DNA of 64,000 bases, taken from assembly GCA_023101725.1 (NCBI GenBank), contig JALJCO010008652.1:1-64000 (forward strand), written 5' to 3'. Of this stretch, positions 47,095-57,183 are shown one piece after another. Position 1 is the stretch's first letter, and each line of letters begins with the position of its first letter. The position numbers and the translations under genes are program-made. A model generated the notes under the pieces. The model did no database searches. It was not told the DNA's origin and was given only the letters and a program-made list of their open reading frames with translations. Source of the DNA: Atherinomorus stipes (Eukaryota; Chordata; Actinopteri; Atheriniformes; Atherinidae).

Positions 47095-50000
47095 TTATTT
47101 ATTTATTTTTTTTTTTTTGCTTGTAATAAGCAAAATAAATCTGCCAAAGGGACAAGCAAAACTTTCTTGATAAGATTTCTTGAAATGAGATGCATTGCCT
47201 TAAAACAAGATCTTATATCTTACTGAAATTTTTCTCTTTTAAGAGTGTGATGAAATATTTTGTCTAGAAATGAGAAAAATATACATGCTAAGATTTGAGT
47301 TTTTGCATATATGAATACAATCCATTATTATAATCCAGGGGTATCCAGCTCGGGTCCTCGAGGGCCACAATCCTACAGGTTTTCCATGTCTCCCTTCTCC
47401 AAGACACCCCTGACTCAAATTCATAGGCTTTTAGATTAATTTAATTTGAGTCAGCTGTGCTGGAGCAGGGAGGCATGGAAAACCGTTAGGACAGCGGCCC
47501 TTGAGGACAGACTTTGGACACCACTGTTATAATCCATTATTCATTTCTTTATCACAGCATCACTGGTGGAGTTAACCAAACATTCTGATGCATTTACATC
47601 ATGCCCACAAAATATTTCTACTGGATGATGGTTAAATATCTAAAAAGAGAAAGTGATCCAGTCAACAATAAGGATGAGGCTCACCGGTTGGTGTATGTTG
47701 TCACCTCCGCAGGGTTGTGTTTGATGCTCTGGCTGTACTTCTCTATGGCCTTTTTATGCTCTCCTTTCTTAACCAGAGCGTTGCCCTCTTCTTTAAGAGT
47801 TTGAGCTTTCTTTATGTCTTTATCACTGGGAGCTGAGAAGGAGGACGTGGTGGGGAGAAATAGGTGAAAAAGAACAATTTAAATCAGGATCACATGGCTG
47901 TTGATATTTTTGCACAGAGGAAGAAATGTTATTCAGAAAAATCGGATAGAAAAAGAACATAAAAAAAAACCCTTAACATCTCCAACTGTTTATATTTTTC
48001 CAAGTTTGAACATAAAAACAGTATCAATGAAACTTGAACTTTACATTAACCTAACAAAAGATGAACGGTATTAGCATAGAGAGTTGCCACTCTCCTACTG
48101 CTGGGCAAATCAAAGTTGCCGGCACCTGTTAAAACCCGTTAGTGACAGCTTGAATAACTCATTCTCTTAATGCAAGCCTTTGTAGAAAAGCTTAAATCCA
48201 TGTACCTGGTTTCTTTGTCTGCTTGATGCCATTCTGTTGGGCTTCAGGTTTTGGTTGTGTAGAGTTGGCTGCAGCTTGTTGTGCAAATTTCTCCCTTACA
48301 GACAGAGGGACCGTGGGGATGGGCGGAAGTTTTTCCCTCCATGTTGGGCCGTCAGCCTCTGTGAGAGCCTTCGTCATCCTGAGGTCCATTTAAAAAGAGA
48401 ACATGAGCAGGAAACAACATCTGGGTTTCATTTACACATGACCAAGAAATGCAAAACCAGCAGCTATTAATGGACATGAAGAAATTATATTAGATAAAAT
48501 TATATTAGAATATCGTGAAATTAAAACACACGACAATAAAAGTCAATGAAACAATGAAGAAATAATCGTATCTTGATGTAAATGTAGTTTCATCTGGGTC
48601 TATCTCCTTGTGCAGATGACATGAACACATCCGGTTTACACACCTGTTGGTCCCGTCGTGAGCGGCTGCTATGTTGCAGTCAATCTGCAGAGCGGTTTTG
48701 TAGTCAACGTAAGCCTGCCTGTAACGCTCGATAGCTTCATAAGCTGCAGCACGACGCAGCAGAGACTTCACGTTGAATGGGAACAGCTCCAGAGACCTGA
48801 GGGGAAATGTGTACAGATGACAAGCGAGACAATTTCTCAGCATGCGAGAGGTGAAAAGGTTTAAAAAGATGCAAAAACTATAGAAATATAAACACTTACA
48901 TATCACAGTCCTTCACACAGTCGGTACAATTGCCATCTTTTAGGTAGCTGGCTGCACGGTTTGAGTACAAAATACCCAAATCCTCTGGGTTCTTTTTACC
49001 TTCACAGGAAACACTTAAAATGAAATGTCTGGATTTTACACTTGAAATGCAGAGCAGGAGATTCAGGGCATGACGGGTCTTCTCTCTGCTGCAAATGTTG
49101 TAAGTGAGGGTGCGTACAGCTGGCTCAATGCCAAGCTGAAATTGCAGAGGTAATATTTAAGTGTCTTGTGCAAAGTAGGGCTGGACCATAAACCGAAAAT
49201 TTACCGACAGCGAAATTTACAGCGATAACGGATGTCATTTTGTCCATGTCGGTATATTCAGTGTTTTAATAAAATGAAAAGAATTCTCTCTTTTTTTCTC
49301 TCTCTCTCTTCTGTCCATTTTTCCTTTCCCTCCTGTCAGGTCCAGCAATAATATGTAAATTCAATGACATAATTACAAAGGAAAAAAACAAACTAACACA
49401 AAAAAAAACAACAAATAAATAAAGCACAATATTTGCAAGAGAAGCCTTAAACCCACAGAGCTCCTCTTTGCAAAGCTAATCTGCCTGGCACAACACAGAT
49501 CCCCATTCTGCTGCTATGATGCTGGACAGGACATGTAAAAATAAATATATAAAAAGAAAAAAAAAAGAAAAGAAAAGAAAAGAAAAGAAAAAGAAAAGTT
49601 GTTTTTGTCTGTTTATAGGTCAGCTGTGCTCACGTCCCTTTAAGACGCTGAGCTACATGTGCCGTCTGTAGTCACATGACTCTGCCCCATCCAGTCTGTA
49701 ACAAGTTATCGTCCATACATCGTTACCGAGGTGAAGTGCTCAGTGTATCGTGATACTGATTTTAGGCCAGATCGCCCAGCCCTAGTGCAAAGCATTGCAT
49801 GATGGAGAACAAGGCTACTATACTGTAACTAATCTGTTATAATAACCATCACGGTATCAGCATCTGTATTTGAATGCATCCACAGTGTCAACAAATCTAC
49901 GTAAAGTAAGATTAAGAAGCAACAAATTCTACCTGCACCAACTTTAGTTTGCCAAGTTGTCAACTTTGTTCACAAATGAACCCAGTTTGACATGTTTAAA

Positions 50001-50200
50001 TGTTACACCTATAGTCAGAATTTCTCAAATTGTACTACTTGACGATCACGCACGGTTAAATAATACTTACTAAACTTGTCCAGCTCCTTTATGGCCTGGC
50101 TGTAAAGACGAGTAGCCTCTCCGTACTGGCCAGCCTTGAAACTTTCATTACCAGCTTGTTTCAACTCCGTCCAGGATTTGGTTTTGTGTTTCTGAGGCAT
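42620..50200 (-). CDS. tomm34: TOMM34, TPR co-chaperone (seven coding exons, 309 aa)
   Basis: Tomm34 is a cytosolic scaffold co-chaperone with two TPR domains that bind the C-terminal EEVD tails of Hsp70 and Hsp90; it was first linked to import of mitochondrial precursors. Exons in reading order are 50200-50071, 48999-48900, 48796-48644, 48378-48206, 47832-47685, 44442-44316 and 42718-42620. Phases match at every junction and the protein has 309 residues, as in human. TPR domain 1 contains ELKQAGNESFKAGQYGEATR, LYSNRAASYLKDGNC and SLLRRAAAYEAIERYRQAY. The linker has GPTWREKLPPIPTVPLSVRE. TPR domain 2 contains LKEEGNALVKKGEHKKAIEK, YTNRALCYLSVKQY and ALYRRAQAHKELKDIK. The carboxylate-clamp Asn, Lys and Arg positions are kept in both domains. 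Start MPQKHK fits the usual short N-terminus before the first TPR. Confidence 0.97.
43470..43720 (+). pseudogene. LINE C-terminal scrap in tomm34 intron 6
   Basis: A + strand frame reads IRTTDLKRVKLIQEDGSVLG, resembling the C-terminal region of CR1/L2-type LINE ORFs, with frame shifts after it. It may be the same family as the RT scrap at 36310-36560. It ends at a C run (43729-43739). Confidence 0.5.
43795..44262 (-). pseudogene. LINE 3' end fragment in tomm34 intron 6
   Basis: On the - strand the 3' tail GATAAGCAGATAGAAAATGG is preceded by the WRD-type C-terminal region, and GGTTCAGGCATCTGGTCAGG recurs as in the LINE copies at 6.1-7.2 kb and 21.0-21.3 kb. The copy is 5'-truncated and frame-shifted. 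Confidence 0.75.
44316..44442 (-). CDS. tomm34: tomm34 coding exon 6
   Basis: Encodes (R)ALCYLSVKQYRDAVRDC to ..AQAHKELK, phase 0 at its end. The acceptor GATCAG is preceded directly by a GT microsatellite (44449-44467 complement) in place of a normal pyrimidine tract. The donor is GTAAGA. Confidence 0.94.
45926..45954. repeat. 29-base hairpin in tomm34 intron 5
   Basis: TGGACAAGTTCAG and CTGAACTTGTCCA are exact complements around CTG. Confidence 0.9.
46816..47267. mobile_element. Foldback element with a TA/TAAA microsatellite centre
   Basis: The left arm has AAGATCTTGTTTTAAGGCAA and TGCATCTCATTTCAAGAAAT (about 46888-46928). The right arm is the near-exact complement (about 47161-47215). 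Outer parts also pair (ACAAAATATCACATCACACT with ACAAAATATTTCATCACACT). The arms are about 145 bp. The centre is AAAT/TA repeat (47000-47086). It lies in tomm34 intron 5. Insertion of about 20 bases distinguishes the left arm from the right. Confidence 0.82.
47336..47526. mobile_element. hAT-type MITE, 191 bp, perfect 8-bp duplication
   Basis: The duplication TTATAATC lies at 47328-47335 and 47527-47534. The ends are CAGGGGTATCCAGCTC and, reverse-complemented on the right, CAGTGGTGTCCAAAGTC. The internal block GGTCCTCGAGGGCC and the tail GGACAGCGGCCC define a family also present at 37298, 41041 and 62420. Confidence 0.92.
47685..47832 (-). CDS. tomm34: tomm34 coding exon 5
   Basis: Encodes (A)PSDKDIKKAQTLKEEGN to ..TTYTN plus two bases; start of TPR domain 2. 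The acceptor is TTCTCAG and the donor GTGAGC. Confidence 0.95.
48206..48378 (-). CDS. tomm34: tomm34 coding exon 4
   Basis: Encodes (R)MTKALTEADGPTWREKL to ..KQTKKP plus one base; the linker between the TPR domains, low in conservation and rich in Gln and Ala. The acceptor is ACCTCAG and the donor GTACAT. Confidence 0.93.
48644..48796 (-). CDS. tomm34: tomm34 coding exon 3
   Basis: Encodes (M)SLELFPFNVKSLLRRAA to ..AAAHDGTN plus two bases; third TPR of the first domain. The acceptor is CCCCTCAG and the donor GTGTGT. Confidence 0.95.
48900..48999 (-). CDS. tomm34: tomm34 coding exon 2
   Basis: Encodes (S)KKNPEDLGILYSNRAAS to ..DCVKDCD plus two bases. The acceptor is CCTGTGAAG and the donor GTAAGT. 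Confidence 0.94.
49176..49784. mobile_element. hAT-type element, 609 bp, perfect 8-bp duplication
   Basis: The duplication GTGCAAAG lies at 49168-49175 and 49785-49792. The ends are TAGGGCTGGACCAT and, reverse-complemented on the right, TAGGGCTGGGCGAT. The interior has CT and AAAAG simple repeats (about 49288-49310 and 49560-49595) and no ORF. It lies in the tomm34 intron between coding exons 1 and 2. Confidence 0.92.
50071..50200 (-). CDS. tomm34: tomm34 coding exon 1
   Basis: Encodes MPQKHKTKSWTELKQAG to ..KELDKF plus one base; the donor is GTAAGT (GT complement at 50069-50070). The exon starts at 50217 or 50214 because the acceptor reads TTCAGCAG (NAGNAG). Confidence 0.94.
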
Positions 50201-50598
50201 GGCTGCTTCTTTAACTGCTGAATGGAAAAACAAGAAAATTTAGTGAAAACAAACAAAGTTTGTCAGACAAATACAGGTAAACTACTTAAACACTGAAGGC
50301 TACTACGTGCAGTGACTGAATTTGGGTATACACAGTTTTATCAGAGCTGTAGTGAGAAATCAACGCTGAATTAAAAATATAATCTGTTCACTGCATTTGA
50401 GCCAAAGTCGCTCTCGAATGTGTGCCATTATTTACAGTGAATGTTTACATATTCAGCGCCCGCACACCAAATCTATAAGGCAAGAAAATGACAGCTGATG
50501 CAAGTGAAACTCCTGTTCTAGCTCACAACAAAAGAGTCTGTTTTAGTATTTGTCAAAGATCTATTTTCCCTCAATAGGATGTCAGATGTTTTTCTTAC

Positions 50599-51294
50599 TT
50601 GGGACGCACAATATTGGAATTTTGGCCGATATACAATATGCCGATATTTTAAAACTCATGTGGCCAATAACCGATATCGATACCGATATTGAAGCTAAAA
50701 AAATTAGCAGTCATTGCAAACAGCAGTTTTGTTATCGATTTCAGACACTTTGAAAAATAGGGGCGGGAAAAAATATCAATACAAAGAAATATCACGATAT
50801 TTTCATATGCCAATGTCAAATTGACATTCTAAAAACGCTGTATCGATCTATTTTACTTACAAAATCTCACAAGATTTCATCGTTCTGTTACAAAATCTCA
50901 CGATATCTCATGAATCCTTGCAAGACTTCATAACAGAACGATGAAATATTGCGAGATTTCGTTAGTAAAATAGATTGATACCGCATTTTTAAATGTCAAT
51001 ATGATATCAGCAAATGAAAATATTGCGATTTTTCAGTGTATCGATTTTATCCCACCCCTACTTTTTAGATGTTTTAAAGTCTGTAAAAAAGAAGTTTTTG
51101 AAGAAGAAGAAGAAAAAATATATACACACATATATACTGTATATATATATATATATATATATATATTAGCCTTTAGAAACACCAGGCTGATCAGTTAAAT
51201 ATCGGTATGGGTGGGGTGGCCAATGTCCAATACTCAGTTTTAAGGCCGATATAGGCCGATACAGATAGGGGGCCGATTATATCCTGCATCTCTA
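50599..51294. mobile_element. Composite hAT-like MITE, copy 1
   Basis: An outer element (TTGGGACGCACAATATTGG.. to ..TATATCCTGCATCTCTA) carries the inner MITE at 50758-51060. The outer arms share AAACTCATGTGGCC, ATCGATACCGATATT, AAGAAGTTTTTGAAGAAGA, GGGGTGGCCAATGTC and GGGGGCCGATTATAT with copy 2 at 58656-59455. A TA microsatellite (51118-51167) has grown inside it. The target duplication is not readable. It lies in the intron between the tomm34 UTR exon and coding exon 1. Confidence 0.82.
50758..51060. mobile_element. Inner MITE of composite copy 1
   Basis: The ends are TAGGGGCGGGAAAAAATATC and ..ATTTTATCCCACCCCTA. The interior has inverted AAAATCTCACAAGATTTCAT and GATGAAATATTGCGAGATTT blocks. 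Same family as 34524-34803. Confidence 0.85.
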
Positions 51295-53330
51295 AAATTC
51301 ACAATAGTAATTCAAATAACACAAAACTGAAAAAATAATAATATATACAAATTTACTAAATTATCATTTAGAATGTAGAATAAAGTATTGATTTGGAATT
51401 TTTGTTTAAAAAAAATAATAATAATGGTTCCAGACAAATAAAAGCACCTTGCACATGAACAATGGGTCAAAATACCTCTAAACAGGTGCAGAAGCTTTAC
51501 TGAACATTACAGAAAATGCCTGATTGCAGTGATTGCTTCAAAGTGTTGCTCAACAAAATTTTAGCTCAGGAGCCCCATCATGCTTGTTTACTTGTTTTAT
51601 TTTTTTGTTTGTTTATACTATTTCTGTTGAACCACCATACAAAATCATTGTCGTAATTTTTTAAATAAATTTTTTATTTATTACTTTTGTCAATTTCAAC
51701 TTATTTCACTAGCAGCTATTTTTTCTGTCTTTAATGGAAGAGTATGTAAACTTTCAACCACAACTGTATAAAGTAAGTGATTTTATAAGAACAGTGTCTG
51801 ACAATTAATGGAGCCAAGAACTTCAGCTGACAATAGCAACCATCTCAGATGCCGCCCACCATCTCCATCTGGAATGGGTTAGCTCTATGACCTGCTGAGG
51901 AGAAACCAAGCAATTCTGGTGTCTGAAGAGCTTTGTGTTTCACCAGTGAATTTAGGAGAGGGGAAAAAAGCCACACCAAAATCTTTTTTTGATTTCTGCC
52001 TTTACCAATCCCCAAAATAACTTTGCTTCTTTACTTTTGGCTTTTTTTTTTTTTTTTTCCTTTACAAGATTGATTTATGTATTGCCTGTCCTTGAATAAC
52101 CCATTGTGCAAGATTTCCCACTTCTCAAATTTGTACCATCAAACTGCTCACAACTAACCATCCATAACCTCTTTGATCATCATTTATGTGCAAATATGGC
52201 AGCAATGTGGAGAAAAAACCATCATTTATTTATCTCACAGAACTTTGTTTTTGTTTACAAGCCTCAACTTCACAGAATCATCCTTAAGCTGTGCAACATC
52301 TTGGAGATGTACTTCACTCTGGTTTAGTTATGTTCAAACTTTGGTTAATAAATATTTTAACCATAAACTAAAGGCCTGATCTAATCTGATGTAGCAGATC
52401 AACTTTGTAATTTTGAAGTTCAAAAAGTATGCATCAAACAATATACGGCTTGTTTGATGCTTAATACTAGTTTAAAATATGCATAAATGTGCTTAATTTT
52501 AACAGAAGGCCAACACTGTTTTCAATAAGCAGTGCACATTAACTATAGTTGGCACATGTTGTAATAATCATTGAACTATTGTGCAGATTAAGGCACACTT
52601 CAGCTCAGTACTCGATTGTGTATCAAGTTAACACCATACAATACAATTTTATTTCTAAAGCACTTTAAAACAACATAACAGCTGATCAAAATTATGAATG
52701 GCACACGTAAACCCGTGATCTACATGTCACTGTCAGTACATGTCAATTACCAATTATTCATGAACTCAAGTCAGTCACATTTATATAAAAGCAACCATTT
52801 GATTAGATGGATTTCAAACAAAATATGTCGCACTAGTTATCAGTTTTAACTTCACAATATTTGTGTTGTTTACTGTCAAATGGTTATCTGACCTAGAACT
52901 GCTTTGAATACTTTCAGTTTCGCAAGCCATATCAAACTGCACTAATTTTAATTCACTTGACCCACAACCGCAGGAACATAAAACAATAACTGTAGCTTTC
53001 CACATTACATTATAAACAGGTGACTATAACAAGCTAGTTCAGGAGCAGCTAACACCAGTTTTGCCAACTTATAGGTTAGCTTATCCGGCGATGTCTAGTC
53101 ATGTACCTTACTGTTGATGGCAGCTCAAGCTTCTTGTGTCAATATGTGTGTAATTTTTTCCAAAGTACAAAATTCTCTGACCAAGCTTTACTTCTGCTCA
53201 TATGTTATTTGCTAAGTTAGCTAGCTTGCTCAGCTACGCTCAGCTGATGCTAGTTGCACACGGATGGTGTCTTTTTATAGCTAACAGTCCTGCCGCTGCT
53301 AATCTAGCTATGCTAATGATAGCATTTCTT
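51295..53330 (-). other. tomm34: tomm34 5' intron, remainder
   Basis: Part of the long first intron on the - strand. It has a T run at 52043-52059 and no further element or exon with recognisable ends. Confidence 0.5.
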
Positions 53331-53332
53331 AC

Positions 53333-53640
53333 CGGCTGTTTGGTTGGACGGTAACTCAGAGAAAAGTCCTCCTCTTCACAACAGTCAGTCGAAACGTTTC
53401 AGCGACTACCGACACCTGCAACTGTCCGTACCTGTGACCGCAGTTGATACTAACATTCCTCTCAGCACAGGTGTTGTCCCGGTGGATCAGAGACACGCGG
53501 CTTTCCTCTGCCCTGCGAAGGTTGGTTTTACATGAAGACGGGGGGAAGGAACATGCTGGTTTGCTCTGGTAACTTCTCGGTTCGCGTTTAGGACGGTGTA
53601 TGGGAGGGGAGGGAGGGGAGCTACTGTATATATCAGTTTC
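53333..53640 (-). promoter_or_regulatory. tomm34: tomm34 non-coding exon 1 and promoter region
   Basis: Read on the - strand, the sequence ends at a strong donor, CAAACAGCCG|GTAAGAAATG (donor complement at 53323-53332). The coding exon acceptor at about 50217 sits only 17 bases before the ATG, so a 5' UTR exon is needed. The region 53400-53660 is locally GC-rich with CpGs (GCTGACGCGGCG near 53648). The transcription start is not located. Confidence 0.55.
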
Positions 53641-53756
53641 GCTTCGCGCTGACGCGGCGTTCAAGTACTTTTTCAACTGTAGGACTTATGTTATGCACAG
53701 CATCCTCTGGCTGTTTTACCATCAAAGAGAGGTGACAACAACAAATAGGAAAAAAG

Positions 53757-53758
<2 letters not shown>

Positions 53759-53844
<86 letters not shown>
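53759..53844. repeat. TA microsatellite
   Basis: About 43 TA units followed by a short GA run, just upstream of the tomm34 first exon. Repeat-only frames are artefacts. Confidence 0.95.
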
Positions 53845-53852
<8 letters not shown>

Positions 53853-53859
53853 AATGTTA

Positions 53860-56704
53860 CAGAACTTTGCATTACTCAGTTAAATTTGGTTTTCATCTTC
53901 ACAAAAAATAAATTTCCATGTTCTGTGTCTTTTGTTCGGCACTGCAAAAAGTGCATTGTAAGTAGGCTATAAAAAATATGCTTGGAAAACATGATTGAGA
54001 AAGTGTTAGAAATACTAGAATGTAATAATAATGATGAAAAAAAAAAAAAAAGGTGACCTAGGGTGGGTGTGACTACCCAAATTCACTTGCATATTCACCA
54101 GACATGACCTCAATCTGCATTTTCTGGCTTTGGGCCCCACCTGACCCTTACAACATTTCCTGTTATCCACATAAAAGAGCACAACACATGGCCTAGCCAT
54201 GGCCGAGATCATGTCCATAAGGCCACTTCTGATTTACAGAGCACTCGTCAGTCACGCCATCAGTGCCAAAAGTAGCAAAAGTACCTACCTGCAGTTACAA
54301 TGACCGACAAGGGTGCCGCATAGATCCAATCCATACAGGAAGCTATGCGGAAGTTAGTTAAACATCGCAAAGGTTCTATCTGCAGCTTGAAACAGATGCT
54401 TATAGTGTAGTTGGTGGTTAGGGTTAGGAGAAGGGTCAGGGGTAGGGTTAAAATTTAGTAAGTTACATCAAAAAGACTCCGATTGGGACGGAGGATTGAA
54501 TATATATGGCGACGTACAGTGACTGCAGTTGGGTCCCTCTCAAAAGTAGTCCAAACCTGTACGTCATATATGGCATCATAAGGTTATTGATGCTCAGGCA
54601 TCACTGTGTCGGCAGCATGTCAGTGTTGTTGTGGCCAAAGTTTTAAAAGCAGGGGAACCTGAATGAGTAATTATTTCCCCCTTTAATTATTCATACTGAG
54701 TACCTTTTCACACATGGTCTTGGTATTCCATTAAAACATCCTTAAATAATTCACTGGAACTTTTTATCATTTGGAAAATTCCTGACAATTTTCAACTTTT
54801 GTTTTTACAGTTCTGTAAGTTTGTACTCTGAACAGAGGTTGGCAATTTACCCAGGGAACCAACATGAATCCCATCTTGAAAATGATGAACTTATATGGAA
54901 AATTTCAAAAACTGAAGTGCTTGTCTTTTACTTAATGTCTTCTTCCTGAATATATGTACATATATATATAGTATATACATATATATATATATATGAAGCC
55001 ATCTGCATGTTTTTTACTGTTTTCACAAACTGAAGAAAATTAAATGTACCAATAAACATGTATGACAGAGTGCATATTTATAACATTAGAGAACAGTTTT
55101 GATCATTATTTTACAAAACGTTTTCCTGTTGTAATGAACCTACTCATAATTTTCTTAATATTCAACATATTACTGTATAGTTAAACCAGAACTCTAGCAT
55201 AACCTATACTGTGTTTTGTATTGAGAATCTTAATCTGCGCTAAATAGTTTTTTGGAAAACACCTGCTTGATAGATGCAGAAGGGCAGAAAGTATCTTCCT
55301 CTGAAATGAAGTAGAAATGCACTTAGGCTCAAAATAAAACAAAGTTGAGATAAATGTGATATTTTTATAACTGAATTAAAATGAGAGTGATGTTAATGAA
55401 GGACCTATATATTTGTCGGCCTAAAACAGAAAACTGAATATAACATAAACACACAAGAGTGTTCTTTGTAAATATAAGACTGAAAACTTGTCAAGATAAT
55501 CAAAACAGGGTTTTCATCTATAAATCTTCGGAACTTTTTTGTACCATTTTTTTTCCAAAGCCTTGAACGCATCACCAGACAGTGCGCAGCAATTGGGCAG
55601 TTTCTATTTTAAAGCACAGAAAGTTAACAGCGTCTGCAGGCAAATCTCGCGTTATTGCAGCTTTTTATTACAATTAAAGTAAATACTCGATGTGCCTTTG
55701 AGTTTTGATTCGTTTTTATTTATCACTAAGGTGTACTTATTTTTACTTTTACTTTCGATTTTTACCCTGTGTTTTTACCATGACATTCCACTAATTAAAA
55801 TTAGTTTTTTTCTTTTCCCAATGTTTTTTAGGCAAATTTTTAATGCTTTCTTCTAACTCGATAAAAAGGAGGAAACGCCGCCTCGGAGCGACAAGACGAA
55901 AGAGCCCCAATAAAAACCCCCTTCTCTTACATATATCATTTTATTTTCTTAATGAACCACTAAAGACTTTCCTTATGGTTTTGATGGGGACAAAATTCAA
56001 AAGGATCTATTTTTTCTGAAGTTTTAATATGGAGAATTTCAAGAGGATATCAAACAAGACAAATGTAATATATAACCATAATAATAATAATAATAAAAAA
56101 GTATCTTTTGTGGTATGGAAATCTCTTAGCCTTTTTTGTTAGGTTGATTTAAAAGATGATCCTAATTTAGGCACCATTACAGGCTGGTAATGTGAATAAT
56201 GAGATTAGTTTCAATAAATCTACATGAATAAATAAAAAGAAGCTACAAGTAAAAGCAGGAATCCAAACAGAAGTGACATCATGTCACTGACATCACTGAC
56301 ATGTCTAAACCCCAACAGAGAAAAGGAGGACAAAACAGGACAAGGAACATAAGATTTCCAAAATGCAAATGAATCAGGTTTTCCCAAAATCCAAAATGAA
56401 TGAGATATCCTTGATTTTTCTCTTTATATCTTATCGTGATATTTCATCAATATATCCCAGATGTCTCCACTATGTAAGTAAATTCAGAATAAGTTCATTT
56501 CATCGCTATTCAACAAAGAATTGCGGGTCTACACACAGACTGATGCAGTCGTAATTACGCTGACATTGCTAACAGTCTGATGTTAAATTAAGATGGACTT
56601 CAGCATTAAGAGAGAGACTTTCCTGTTTGACAGGTTTTCTATGGAAAATAATTATTTCAAAAAGGAAATTTACTTTTTAAAAGTTCTTTAATGAATACAA
56701 ATAC
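53860..56704. other. Intergenic between tomm34 and the transglutaminase gene
   Basis: A small TA microsatellite at 54955-54994, an A run at 54038-54051 and an ATA run at 56077-56095. No exon, RNA gene or transposon end was recognised. Confidence 0.5.
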
Positions 56705-57035
56705 TTTACCATTTACATAAAACACATTTATTAGAGCAGCAGAAGCTATACATTTTAAGCACTGCTGGAAAACACCACTTTCTTTAAAACAAAGCTTCAC
56801 AGTTCTTGGATGTACAATAGACTACCTTTATACATCTGGATTTCTCCTTCAAGTGAAAATACAAGTGAATCTTATGAGATGAATGAAAAGAAATGAAAAA
56901 TACTTGATTCATCCCAGAAGGGAAATTATCATAGAACATGTTCAAATTGTGAAAGGTCAATAAAACATTCAGCACATTGAAAAAAATCATTTGTGCATCA
57001 AACATCTTATCAAAAGAAAAGCATATGAAAAGCTT
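56705..57035 (-). other. Transglutaminase 3' UTR (probable extent)
   Basis: Downstream of the TAA stop on the - strand. The first AATAAA on that strand lies at 56727-56732, giving a 3' UTR of about 330 bases. Confidence 0.55.
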
Positions 57036-57183
57036 TTATGGTAGGACATGTACAGAGCAGCTCTCCTTTATGTCCCTAAAGGCGGAGCAGTCAAAGTCAG
57101 CTATGAGGGTCCTCTCCCCGCTCTTGTAGGGGACGATGGGGAACCTGACACGAACCTTGCAGTTCGGCGGGAGATTAGGAAGC
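57036..57183 (-). CDS. Transglutaminase terminal exon
   Basis: Completes the Lys codon and encodes [20 protein letters not shown] to ..CSVHVLP and TAA (complement of 57036-57038). The acceptor is TCCCGACAG. Confidence 0.92.

Noticed and set aside
53600..53872. Open frames ending in IYIYIY repeats
   Set aside because: Artefacts of the TA microsatellite at 53759-53844.
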